A stretch of 64,000 bases of DNA, taken from assembly GCF_000758585.1 (NCBI RefSeq), contig NZ_CP009281.1, positions 3,162,001 to 3,226,000 of the forward strand. Direction: 5' to 3'. The DNA comes from Paenibacillus sp. FSL R5-0345. Its GTDB lineage: Bacteria > Bacillota > Bacilli > Paenibacillales > Paenibacillaceae. The translations under genes and the position numbers were made by a program. Below the pieces are notes generated by a model, which was not told where the DNA came from, made no database searches, and saw only the letters and a program-made list of their open reading frames with translations. Below, piece after piece: positions 16,821 to 24,953 of this stretch (the first letter of the stretch is position 1; each line of letters starts with the position of its first letter).

Positions 16821-18223
16821 AGAACAATATTATCGGACTGAAGCTCGGGTCGGTCATCATGTCTGTTTTTTTAGTTGTTTTGCTTATTCTTGGGATCACA
16901 ATAGACCGAATGTTTACCAGCTTTTATTACAACGAGATGCAAAAAGAAACGGAGGAGCTGACCTCACACTTTATCGGGATGGCTGAATCGCCGGATAGTT
17001 CAAACGAGCAGATGATGAGTACTTTTGCAGAGTTTTCGGACGTGAGTATATTTAATATTTCAAAAGACGGTAGTGTTATTCTACATTCGGGTGTTCATGA
17101 CCGCGCAGATCGTTCATTCATCCATGCTTCGGATCTTAATCGGATTTTTGCCGGAAAAAGTGTGAGTTTTGAGTATAAAGATCCTACAGGCCATAGATAT
17201 TTCATCACTGGAAAACCTATTTCAGAGGATCACACCATTCAGTCCGCACTTTATGTCATGTCCTCTACAGAGAACATGAAGCAATCATTGGCTTCAATTC
17301 GTAACCTACTGCTGCTCGCAGGAATCGGGGCTTTTATATTGGCATTAGGGATCACAGGAATAATTAGCTTGCTATTATCAAGGCCGCTGATCAAGATGCA
17401 GAAAGCGACTCGAAAAATCGCTGCCGGTGAATTGGAAACGAGACTTTCCATACGGAGCAACGATGAAATTGGATTTTTGGCAGGAGCGATTAACGACCTT
17501 GCTGTAGATCTGCAAAGATACCGGGATACGCGTCAGGAATTTCTAGCCAATATTTCTCATGAGCTTCGAACACCCATCACATATTTGAAAGGGTATACCA
17601 AGGTCATAAAGGGTGGACTTTATGAGACTGAAGGGGAAAGAGATCTGTATTTGGATATTATTCACGAGGAAGCGAATCGGCTTGAACATCTGGTAGAAGA
17701 TTTATTTGAACTGGCAAAGATGGAGGAAGGTAAAGTCACGCTTACGTTGGAGTGGCTAGATCTTAAGTATATGGCAGAACAAGCGGTACGCAGAGTCGAG
17801 CTGAAAGCCAAAGAGAAGGGAATTCAGCTGAAGATTGCTTATCATGGAGATTCGTATAGGGTTCGTGGAGATGAAAAGCGGATGGAACAGATTATGATGA
17901 ATCTTCTGGAGAATGCGATCCGTTATTCGGATGAAGGTGAGATTAAGGTCCATGTGAACGAGAAGGCTGACGAGGATGCTGTTGAATTTATTGTAGAAGA
18001 TACCGGAATCGGGATTCCTGAGGAAGAACTCCCCTTTGTCTTTGAGCGATTCTACAGAGTTGAGAAATCACGCTCAAGGCAATATGGGGGTACAGGACTT
18101 GGACTATCCATTGTTAAAAAGCTTGTAGAATTACACGGCGGTAAGATTCGAATTACAAGTCAGCCTGGAGTTGGAACCCGTTGCGAGGTACAGTTGCCTA
18201 GATTAGCAGAAACCGAAAAGTAA
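16817..18223 (+). CDS. sensor histidine kinase
   Basis: A 468-residue membrane kinase. TM1 is at ~8-28 and TM2 at ~157-182, enclosing a ~125-residue extracellular sensor domain. A HAMP domain follows (RPLIKMQKATRKIAAGELETR), then the HisKA phosphoacceptor in FLANISHELRTPITYLKGY, and the HATPase boxes N (MMNLLENAIRYS), G1 (DTGIGIP), F (FERFYR) and G2 (GGTGLGLSIV). It is translationally coupled to the response regulator. The external domain and the preceding CWB2 lipoprotein suggest a cell-envelope signal. Confidence 0.93.
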   Translation: MKNNIIGLKLGSVIMSVFLVVLLILGITIDRMFTSFYYNEMQKETEELTSHFIGMAESPDSSNEQMMSTFAEFSDVSIFNISKDGSVILHSGVHDRADRSFIHASDLNRIFAGKSVSFEYKDPTGHRYFITGKPISEDHTIQSALYVMSSTENMKQSLASIRNLLLLAGIGAFILALGITGIISLLLSRPLIKMQKATRKIAAGELETRLSIRSNDEIGFLAGAINDLAVDLQRYRDTRQEFLANISHELRTPITYLKGYTKVIKGGLYETEGERDLYLDIIHEEANRLEHLVEDLFELAKMEEGKVTLTLEWLDLKYMAEQAVRRVELKAKEKGIQLKIAYHGDSYRVRGDEKRMEQIMMNLLENAIRYSDEGEIKVHVNEKADEDAVEFIVEDTGIGIPEEELPFVFERFYRVEKSRSRQYGGTGLGLSIVKKLVELHGGKIRITSQPGVGTRCEVQLPRLAETEK

Positions 18224-18228
18224 GAACC

Positions 18229-18265
18229 AAAAGAGACTTTGCGTATTTACGCGAAGTCTCTTTTT
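18229..18265. terminator. bidirectional intrinsic terminator
   Basis: AAGAGACTTTGCG pairs with CGCGAAGTCTCTT, followed by a T tract, with an A tract on the other side, between the convergent kinase and padR genes. Confidence 0.85.
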
Positions 18266-18273
18266 ACATGCAA

Positions 18274-18831
18274 TCAACTAAGCGATTCTGTTGGCTCAAG
18301 CTCTTTAAGCGCCCATTCGCAAAACTGTATAGAGCTCTCCATATCCAGCACACGCTTCTGAATGAGTAAATAACGTCCAAAAGTCGTTGCTTTTAATTCG
18401 CGAGTCTCACCTCGTTCATCACGTAAAACTTCGTTGGCTTTCAGCAAGACCTTGTAGCGCTCTAGTTCGCTTTTACAAAACTCTGCACGTTTTTGCAGAA
18501 GGTCCTTTGCCTCCTCAGGTTTGGAGAGCCATAAGCTATACAGCTTGAAATGCAGCTCGTCCCGAAGAACTGGAGGCTCCGCTGGGGTTTCCACCCATTT
18601 CCGCAATTGCTCAAGTCCTGCTTCCGTAATGGAGTATTCCTTTTTATCCGGCTTATCCGATTGCTGAATGAGCTGATATGAAATGAAACCTTGCTGCTCC
18701 ATGCTCATTAGAAGCGGATAGATTTGACTATGTCCGGCTCGCCATAACGGTTTGATATTTTGTGTTAGTTCATATCCAGACAACGAGTTAGCACTAAGTA
18801 AAGTCAGAAGACCATAAGACAGTGTATTCAT
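18274..18831 (-). CDS. PadR family transcriptional regulator
   Basis: A 185-residue regulator. The N-terminal winged helix (SYGLLTLLSANSLSGYELTQNI, SQIYPLLMSMEQQGFIS, KKEYSITEAGLEQLRKW) is PadR-type, followed by a C-terminal alpha-helical Vir_act_alpha_C dimerisation region (residues ~90-175). It is divergent from an EmrB/QacA-like pump. Two identical PadR-style sites, ATATGT-N8-ACATAT, lie in the shared intergenic DNA, so it probably represses the pump and perhaps itself until an aromatic or drug ligand is bound. Confidence 0.9.
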   Translation of the reverse strand: MNTLSYGLLTLLSANSLSGYELTQNIKPLWRAGHSQIYPLLMSMEQQGFISYQLIQQSDKPDKKEYSITEAGLEQLRKWVETPAEPPVLRDELHFKLYSLWLSKPEEAKDLLQKRAEFCKSELERYKVLLKANEVLRDERGETRELKATTFGRYLLIQKRVLDMESSIQFCEWALKELEPTESLS

Positions 18832-18884
18832 TACTCTGAAGCCCTCCAGTTATTATTATTCCGTTAATATTGTGATTTTTGGGC

Positions 18885-18904
18885 ATATGTCATGATTGAC
18901 ATAT
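18885..18904. promoter_or_regulatory. PadR operator 1, overlapping the pump -35 box
   Basis: ATATGT-N8-ACATAT, containing the PadR consensus ATGT-N8-ACAT. It overlaps TTGACA (18896-18901), a likely -35 box, with TATAAC (18917-18922) as a possible -10. Confidence 0.7.
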
Positions 18905-18940
18905 CGTCTATACGATTATAACATTGTTTAAGTTAAATTA

Positions 18941-18962
18941 TATATGTAAAAGTAGACATATA
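18941..18962. promoter_or_regulatory. PadR operator 2, near the pump start
   Basis: TATATGT-N8-ACATATA, a 7-bp perfect inverted repeat with the same N8 spacing as operator 1, 57 bp from it centre to centre. It lies in the 5' leader of the pump mRNA, 22 bp before the start codon. Confidence 0.7.
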
Positions 18963-18983
18963 AAAAAGATAAGGAGGGGTAGC

Positions 18984-20432
18984 ATGGATGTTAAACAAGA
19001 AAGTAAAATTCATTTTTGGCCTATAATGATTGCCATATTCTTTGGAAATTTCGTCTCTGTCTTAAGTACAACGACCATCAACATAGCTGTTCCTCTTTTA
19101 ATGAATCATTTTCATTCGAACCTGAACACTATGCAATGGATGGTTACAGGTTTTATGCTAGCAACAGGAGTGACTGCACCACTTGCCGGATATCTGGGTG
19201 GCAGATTCAGCTATAAGCGACTGTATCTGTTCGCTTTGATGGGATTCACCATGTTCTCCTTACTCTGTGCAATAGCTTGGAATCCAACCTCTCTGATTGT
19301 ATTTCGAATGCTTCAAGGCTCTTGCAGCGGATTGATTATGGCTTGTACCATGACGATTATTTTCCAAGTGATTCCGTCTGAACGCAGACCTTTCGCTGTT
19401 AGCCTGTGGTCACTGTCCGCGATGGTTGCCCCAGCCATTGGTCCGACATTTAGCGGATGGTTACTTCAGTATGCAAGCTGGCACTGGTTATTCTTAATTA
19501 ACATTCCCATTGGGATCATTGCTATTATTCTGACTGTAGCGTTAATTCCATACTATCGAATGAATGTTCCGAAGTCCTTTGATATTCCTGGATTTCTTAC
19601 CGTAGTACTGGGGAGTTTATCATTGCTAACTGCATTTAGCCAAGGCAACAGCTGGGGGTGGAGTTCATGGAAGACCTTATCCTTAATACTTGTGGGTATC
19701 GTTCTTCTAGTTTACTTTGTCTTGCACGAGCTGAAGGCGGAAGTACCACTGCTGAATCTGCGCGTCTTCCGAAATCGCCGCTTTACTGCCATGCTTAGTA
19801 TCTATAGCCTGGTGACGATAGCGATGTATGCTGGAACTTACTTAACACCATTGTTCTTGCAAACAGTAGAAGGAGCAACAACGCTTAAAACGGGGCTTAT
19901 CTTATTGCCATCTTCGATTCTTCTGGCTTTACTTAGTCCAATCGTGGGTAAGATGTATCCAAAGTTTGGGCCTGTGAAGTTAATTTCTGCTGGTATTTTA
20001 TTTATTTTCATCGGTTTATTCATGATGAGTCGGCTGCATACGAACGTTTCTTACAGCTTCATTATGTGGGCGATGGTCGTTCGGAATCTAGGCATTGGAT
20101 TAGCCAACGTCCCAAGCAGCACAGCCTCTATGGAGGAAATTCCAGTCGAATGGTCAGGTCACGCCACATCAATCAACAACTGGGTTCGGAATGTCTTAAG
20201 CTCTCTCGGTATTGCGGTTTTCACCTCTATTTTGTCAACAAGATCCTTGCTTCACTCTAAGGAGTTAATTAACTCAGGTGCAGGTAATACTGATTCGATA
20301 AGATTACTATCGTTCACGATGGGTGTGAATGATGTATTCGTAGTCGGCTCAATCATCGTGTTGTTTGGATTACCGCTTATGTTATTATTGCGCAAGAAAC
20401 GAAGTGTGATCTCCGTTCAAAGCACAGGATAA
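18984..20432 (+). CDS. MFS multidrug transporter, DHA2 (EmrB/QacA) family
   Basis: A 482-residue membrane protein with about 14 hydrophobic segments. DHA2 landmarks are present: motif D1-like NIAVPLLMNHF, motif A LAGYLGGRFSYKRL, motif C-like VAPAIGPTFSGWL. It should export lipophilic drugs by proton antiport. ATG 18984 fits AAGGAGGGG; the frame is open further upstream without a ribosome binding site. It is divergent from padR with two PadR operators between them, and ends at a bidirectional terminator. Confidence 0.92.
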   Translation: MDVKQESKIHFWPIMIAIFFGNFVSVLSTTTINIAVPLLMNHFHSNLNTMQWMVTGFMLATGVTAPLAGYLGGRFSYKRLYLFALMGFTMFSLLCAIAWNPTSLIVFRMLQGSCSGLIMACTMTIIFQVIPSERRPFAVSLWSLSAMVAPAIGPTFSGWLLQYASWHWLFLINIPIGIIAIILTVALIPYYRMNVPKSFDIPGFLTVVLGSLSLLTAFSQGNSWGWSSWKTLSLILVGIVLLVYFVLHELKAEVPLLNLRVFRNRRFTAMLSIYSLVTIAMYAGTYLTPLFLQTVEGATTLKTGLILLPSSILLALLSPIVGKMYPKFGPVKLISAGILFIFIGLFMMSRLHTNVSYSFIMWAMVVRNLGIGLANVPSSTASMEEIPVEWSGHATSINNWVRNVLSSLGIAVFTSILSTRSLLHSKELINSGAGNTDSIRLLSFTMGVNDVFVVGSIIVLFGLPLMLLLRKKRSVISVQSTG

Positions 20433-20454
20433 CCTTCGTGTCCTATTAGATTAG

Positions 20455-20496
20455 AAAAGCAGACCAAGGGTTTAGCCTTGATCTGCTTTTTTATAT
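20455..20496. terminator. bidirectional intrinsic terminator
   Basis: AAAAGCAGACCAAGG pairs with CCTTGATCTGCTTTT (one mismatch), with T and A flanks, between convergent genes. Confidence 0.88.
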
Positions 20497-20502
20497 GTTA
20501 AG

Positions 20503-20997
20503 TTAGTGCATCATGTCGCCCATTCCACCCATGCTGCCCACAATTTCCGGATTGATCATCCCAAAGATCATCGCGATATGCGCTACAACCAAGAACCCGC
20601 TGATGAGTATGAAATGAAGCTTCATTTTCTCTTCTTCAGTCCGTTTACGAGCGATCAGACCAAGATCTAACAAAGCTAACGGTAATAAGAAGAGCACTCC
20701 ACTCAAATAGAAACCTACGGCTACCACATCCACCCACGTATGCCACTCGCCATTTACTGACAAAGGGATGAATGCAGTAGGGAACAAGTAGAGAAATACC
20801 CCTGTGAAGTACAATCCGGCTAGAATGCTGCAGATTTTGTTGAAGGTTCGTAACGAGCCTTTTAGATTCTTGGTGAATAAGATAATAAACTCTGTAACGG
20901 TGATCGTCTCAGCAAAAATCACGGGGATCGCCATGAATAAAATCAAGTTCCATGGCTGATTGTCCGCTAGCAAAGACATATAATGCGTCATGTTCAT
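20503..20997 (-). CDS. small integral membrane protein (DUF6803-like), function unknown
   Basis: A 164-residue protein starting MNMTHYMSLLADNQPW, with four hydrophobic segments (about residues 16-36, 52-75, 88-112, 128-152) and a methionine/glycine-rich C-terminus ending GGMGDMMH that could bind metal. The ATG at 20997 follows GGAGGAG with normal spacing. The start resembles small permease-like proteins of Firmicutes listed as DUF6803, which is a tentative match. It is a single-gene unit facing the MFS gene. Confidence 0.65.
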   Translation of the reverse strand: MNMTHYMSLLADNQPWNLILFMAIPVIFAETITVTEFIILFTKNLKGSLRTFNKICSILAGLYFTGVFLYLFPTAFIPLSVNGEWHTWVDVVAVGFYLSGVLFLLPLALLDLGLIARKRTEEEKMKLHFILISGFLVVAHIAMIFGMINPEIVGSMGGMGDMMH

Positions 20998-21125
20998 AAA
21001 ATACTCCTCCGTTATATAAAAATAACTTTCGTACTGATCGTATTCGAGAAGTATGTGGAAAGTATGTAGAAACGAATGTATTATAAATACATCCATTAAT
21101 TACAATCGAGGGGAGCAAGACGAGC

Positions 21126-21806
21126 GTGGGAAGAGGACTACGAAGTATTTTATTTGATTTGGATGGGACATTAACGGACCCAAAAGTAGGCATTACAAAA
21201 AGCGTAGAATACGCATTGAACAAATTTGATATTCAGATCGAGCATTTGGATATGCTTCTTCCTTACATAGGTCCACCTCTTTACGATTCATTTATTGAAC
21301 TGCATCAGTTCTCAGAGGAACAAGCGCGTCAAGCGGTTATTTTCTACCGTGAGCGTTACAGCACCGTTGGGCTATTTGAGAATATGGTGATTGATGGTAT
21401 ACCGCAATTGCTGGAAGGTCTTAAGATTAATGGATTTTCATTGTATGTAGCCACCTCCAAGCCTACTGTTTTTGCAGAACAAATTCTTGAACGTTACAAA
21501 CTAGATCATTATTTTGAGCATATCGGTGGTAGTAATCTAGACGGAACCCGATCTAAAAAGAAAGAAGTGATACAGTACGTCCTCGATCAGAATGCTATTC
21601 ATCCAGAGGAAGCTGTGATGATTGGAGACCGCGAGCATGATATCATCGGAGCTAAAGGCTGTGGAGTGGAATCGATCGGTGTGACGTTTGGTTATGGGCC
21701 TAAAGAAGAACTGGAGCATGCCGGGGCAGATCATATCGCTTATCAAGTAGAAGAAATTGCGGATATCATCCAACATATATCATTAAGAGAGCGGTGTGCA
21801 AAATGA
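21126..21806 (+). CDS. HAD-superfamily hydrolase, phosphoglycolate phosphatase-like
   Basis: A 226-residue HAD phosphatase. Motif I is ILFDLDGTLTD (nucleophile Asp and general acid Asp), motif II is the T in VATSKP, motif III the Lys around GTRSKK, and motif IV is MIGDREHDIIGAK. The cap domain between motifs I and II is helical (subfamily IA), as in PGP and 5'-nucleotidases. The start is GTG 21126 with GAGGGGAG 9 bp upstream. The stop overlaps the next gene by 4 bp. Confidence 0.9.
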   Translation: MGRGLRSILFDLDGTLTDPKVGITKSVEYALNKFDIQIEHLDMLLPYIGPPLYDSFIELHQFSEEQARQAVIFYRERYSTVGLFENMVIDGIPQLLEGLKINGFSLYVATSKPTVFAEQILERYKLDHYFEHIGGSNLDGTRSKKKEVIQYVLDQNAIHPEEAVMIGDREHDIIGAKGCGVESIGVTFGYGPKEELEHAGADHIAYQVEEIADIIQHISLRERCAK

Positions 21807-22399
21807 ACCAACCTCGTCATTCAATCTTGGAGGGCACAACAATCAAGCTAGTTCCTATGGATGAAAGTCATGTAGAAGGGCTAGCGAGAGTATTAAGAAA
21901 TCCGAATATCTGGGAATTTACTTGGCGAAAAATAACGTCGGACGAGCAGGTGCGGGATTTAATTACAACCGCATTCGCGAATCAAACCAATGGATCGCAA
22001 ATTCCCTTTGTTATTATTGAACAAGCTTCTGGACAAATCGTCGGTACTACTCGAATCATGCATCCGGATATGGTTCATCGTAATGCTGAAATCGGATGTA
22101 CGTGGATCTCGCCGGAATATTGGAGAACTAGTGTAAATACTGAGGCTAAATCATTACTGCTTCACTATTGCTTTGAAGAGCTTAAGCTGGTTCGTGTAGA
22201 GTTTACAGTGGTGGCGAGTAACTTGAGGTCACAAAGAGCAGTGGAACGATTAGGGGCTGTAAGAGAAGGAGTTCTGCGCCAGCATAGAATCAGATCTGAC
22301 GGTTCGATTCATGATAATGTGGTCTTTAGTATTTTGGATAAAGAATGGCCATCGGTAAAAGAGAATCTACACTATTTATTAAATGAGAAGTACTCATAA
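21803..22399 (+). CDS. GNAT acetyltransferase, RimJ/RimL-like
   Basis: A 198-residue GNAT protein of the RimJ/RimL subgroup: LEGTTIKLVPMDESHVEGLA at the start, the IGCTWISPEYWRTSVNTEAKSLLLHYCFEEL strand-helix pair, and SNLRSQRAVERLGAVREGVLRQHRI at motif B. ATG 21803 overlaps the stop of the HAD gene (ATGA), indicating translational coupling. It may acetylate amino groups of proteins or small molecules. A terminator follows. Confidence 0.88.
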   Translation: MNQPRHSILEGTTIKLVPMDESHVEGLARVLRNPNIWEFTWRKITSDEQVRDLITTAFANQTNGSQIPFVIIEQASGQIVGTTRIMHPDMVHRNAEIGCTWISPEYWRTSVNTEAKSLLLHYCFEELKLVRVEFTVVASNLRSQRAVERLGAVREGVLRQHRIRSDGSIHDNVVFSILDKEWPSVKENLHYLLNEKYS

Positions 22400-22411
22400 T
22401 TCTATAAAAGA

Positions 22412-22450
22412 GCAAAGAGTCCCTCTCTTATCGAGAAGGACTCTTCTTCT
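22412..22450. terminator. intrinsic terminator between convergent genes
   Basis: AAAGAGTCC pairs with GGACTCTT, with an inner CTCTC/GAGA helix, followed by a pyrimidine-rich tail; it also has an A-rich flank for the opposite strand. Confidence 0.75.
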
Positions 22451-22477
22451 ATAGATCAGCCACAGGGCTGCTTATGG

Positions 22478-23530
22478 TTATTGTTTAGGACTTACAAGGA
22501 TTTTCACTTGATTTTTTTCTTTCAGTAACGCTTCGAACCCGTGTTCAATCACTTCGTTCAACTTGATTCTCTTAGTAACCAGTTTGTCCGCAGGGAAGTA
22601 ACCTTGTTCCATCAGGCTAATTACTGCTGGGAATACATCACGGTATCCGATGATACCAGTTAAATTACGTTCTTTAAGTACGATGTTGTTTGGAGTAATC
22701 GTAGCATCTTTTTCAAAAATACTGACGATCATGATTTGACCACTCAATTTAGTGGAATTAATTGCCTGTGTTAGGACGGGAGGGACACCTGTGACTTCAA
22801 AAGCAACATCCACGCCACCATCGGTACGTTTTTGAATTTCTTCAACCACATCATATTGCTTAGGATCGATTACTATACCGCCTAGTTCTTCAGCTTTACT
22901 CTTACGTTCTTCGGAAAGTTCTACGACATAAATTTCAGCAGCACCGGAAGCTTTCAACGCTTCAATCACAAGCAAACCGATTGGACCCGCGCCGAAGACT
23001 ACAGCTTTGTCCCCAACCTTTAATTGACTGGAACGAACAGCATGGAGAGCAACTGCAGAGGGTTCTACTAAAGCGCCTTGCTCATAGGACAAGCTATCAG
23101 GGATTTTGTGTACCATATGTTGGTCTGCTGCGACGTATTCTGAGAATCCACCGCCACCACCAGCCAAACCTAGGAAGCCCATTTTTTCGCAAAGATTGTA
23201 TTTACCTTGTCGACAAGCTGCACATTCACCACATGCAAAGACAGGCTCGACAACGACTCGATCACCAACATTAAACTTGCTAACGCCTTGACCTACTTCC
23301 ACGATTTGTCCAGAGAATTCATGTCCCATTACGACTGGAGCTTTTTCACCAGTAAGGGGATGATCTGTACCTTGGGGAATGAAAATAGGGCCGGCTACAT
23401 ATTCGTGAAGATCGCTGCCACAAATCCCGCACCATTCAATTTTGATTTTCACTTTTCCTTCAAGGGCTGCTGGTTCTTCAATCGTTTCTAACCGTAGATC
23501 TTTGACGTTATGCCATCTTAATGCTTGCAT
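22478..23530 (-). CDS. bdhA: Zn-dependent (R,R)-butanediol/polyol dehydrogenase
   Basis: A 350-residue medium-chain dehydrogenase. Catalytic zinc ligands are in WCGICGSDLHEY and GHEFSG, the structural zinc lobe is CGECAACRQGKYNLCE, and the Rossmann motif is VFGAGPIGLLV. The pattern matches (R,R)-butanediol dehydrogenases, which reduce acetoin to 2,3-butanediol with NADH; a sorbitol or threonine dehydrogenase role is the alternative. ATG 23530 (MQALRWHN) is 9 bp after AGGAG, better than ATG 23539. Divergent from a LacI regulator, with an operator-like palindrome 60 bp upstream. Confidence 0.85.
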   Translation of the reverse strand: MQALRWHNVKDLRLETIEEPAALEGKVKIKIEWCGICGSDLHEYVAGPIFIPQGTDHPLTGEKAPVVMGHEFSGQIVEVGQGVSKFNVGDRVVVEPVFACGECAACRQGKYNLCEKMGFLGLAGGGGGFSEYVAADQHMVHKIPDSLSYEQGALVEPSAVALHAVRSSQLKVGDKAVVFGAGPIGLLVIEALKASGAAEIYVVELSEERKSKAEELGGIVIDPKQYDVVEEIQKRTDGGVDVAFEVTGVPPVLTQAINSTKLSGQIMIVSIFEKDATITPNNIVLKERNLTGIIGYRDVFPAVISLMEQGYFPADKLVTKRIKLNEVIEHGFEALLKEKNQVKILVSPKQ

Positions 23531-23589
23531 ATCATTCATCTCCTAGATTAATTAATTGATAATAAATAGTGTTTTTCTTCTGTGAAAGA

Positions 23590-23601
23590 GGAAACGTTTC
23601 C
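23590..23601. promoter_or_regulatory. LacI-family operator upstream of bdhA
   Basis: GGAAACGTTTCC, a perfect 12-bp palindrome with the central CG of LacI-type sites. A near copy, GGAAACGATTCC, precedes the regulator gene. The CcpA cre core (AANCGNTT) also fits, so catabolite control is possible. Confidence 0.6.
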
Positions 23602-23822
23602 GAGAACAAATATGTCACATAATTTTCATATTGTCAAATTTAAATAATAAAAAATTAATATCGAAAATTAGTGAAAAATTTCACCTAAACGTAGTGTTTA
23701 TAGGCATAAATTGATTACTTGTACTTACTATAAGTGCTTTTATTAGCACATTTATGTTACAATAAACACATTGGAAAAGCGGCTTGGATGAGCCGGATGG
23801 ATATAATAATAGCTATGATAAC

Positions 23823-23834
23823 GGAAACGATTCC
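23823..23834. promoter_or_regulatory. LacI-family operator before the regulator gene
   Basis: GGAAACGATTCC lies 21 bp upstream of TTG 23856 and just before the ribosome binding site, suited to autorepression. It matches the bdhA-side site at 11 of 12 positions. Confidence 0.6.
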
Positions 23835-23855
23835 GAAAATGAGGGGACTATCAAC

Positions 23856-24881
23856 TTGGCTAATAAAAACAAAGTAACCATAGAGGATGTAGCGAAACGA
23901 GCGGGAGTAGGTATTGCTACCGTTTCAAGGGCGATCAATAATTCAGAGGGAATCAGTTCCAAGACTAAAGCATTAGTGCTGCAAGTGATTGAGGAAATGG
24001 GTTTTACACCTAATACTTCTGCACAAAGTCTGAAAATTCGCCAAACGAAGCAAATTGCTCTGGCTGTGCCTGATATTCGAAATGCTATTATTCCAGATAT
24101 TGCTTGGTCCGTGGAGCAAGCCGCTAAACAGGACGGTTATCGCGTGATTCAGATTAATACTTCCGGAAATCCGCGGACAGAGCTTGAAACAATCCGTGAG
24201 ATCAAGAAATTACATGTCGATGGCCTCATTATCATGCCCCTTGCTTATCCCAAAACTATGGTAGAGCTAATCAATAAATCGAGCGTTCCAGTCTCCATCA
24301 TTAATTACGGGAAGCGGATCACAGAAAACGTAAAAGCCGATATCGTTAGCCTGTCACGGTTTGAAGGTCAGCTTATAATGGAGCATCTAATCAGTATTGG
24401 TCGAACTAGAATCGCATACGCAGGTGCGCAGAAAGATCTCATTGAGGATCGTTATCTCGCTTATCAACAAGCTTTAAATCAAGTGGATATTTCTTTGGTT
24501 TATTTTGGAGAAGATTTCTCCCTGCAAACTGGGGTACAAGCCGCAGATTATTTTTATAGCCTGACCCATATGCCAGATGCTATTTATGCAGTCAATGACA
24601 TGGTCGCTATAGGAATCGTAAACCGATTTAAAGAATTAGGGGTTCATGTTCCTGAAGATGTGGCAGTGGTAGGAGTAGACAATAACTCATGGACAACTAT
24701 TACAACTCCACAGATTAGTTCAGTTTCGATCATGGGAAATGAAGTAGCTCGATTAGCTACTCAGCTTCTTTTGCAACGGATCCAAGATAATGTTACGGGT
24801 GACTACCAAAGGGTGCAGCTTGATCCGCGTTTAATCGTGCGAGAGTCCAGCGTTTCGGTTAGACGAAATACAACAAGTTGA
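23856..24881 (+). CDS. LacI family transcriptional regulator
   Basis: A 341-residue repressor. The N-terminal helix-turn-helix is VTIEDVAKRAGVGIATVSRAINNS with the hinge helix NTSAQSLK, followed by a periplasmic-binding-like sensor domain (IALAVPDIRNAIIPDIAWSVEQA... to VGVDNNSWTTITTPQISSV). TTG 23856 is chosen because GAGGGGA (23841-23847) lies 8 bp before it and the protein then begins MANKNKVTIEDVA; the frame is open further upstream without family similarity. It is divergent from bdhA, which is its probable target. Confidence 0.9.
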   Translation: MANKNKVTIEDVAKRAGVGIATVSRAINNSEGISSKTKALVLQVIEEMGFTPNTSAQSLKIRQTKQIALAVPDIRNAIIPDIAWSVEQAAKQDGYRVIQINTSGNPRTELETIREIKKLHVDGLIIMPLAYPKTMVELINKSSVPVSIINYGKRITENVKADIVSLSRFEGQLIMEHLISIGRTRIAYAGAQKDLIEDRYLAYQQALNQVDISLVYFGEDFSLQTGVQAADYFYSLTHMPDAIYAVNDMVAIGIVNRFKELGVHVPEDVAVVGVDNNSWTTITTPQISSVSIMGNEVARLATQLLLQRIQDNVTGDYQRVQLDPRLIVRESSVSVRRNTTS

Positions 24882-24953
24882 TAATATACTCTAAATCCTG
24901 TTAGACTTAATGCTAAGTAAGCTGATGGGTTAATAAGAAATGAGGAGAATATT

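Noticed and set aside
24882..24953. A possible T-box or cysteine regulator site upstream of cysK
   Set aside because: The 72-bp gap is too short for a T-box and shows no clear palindrome.
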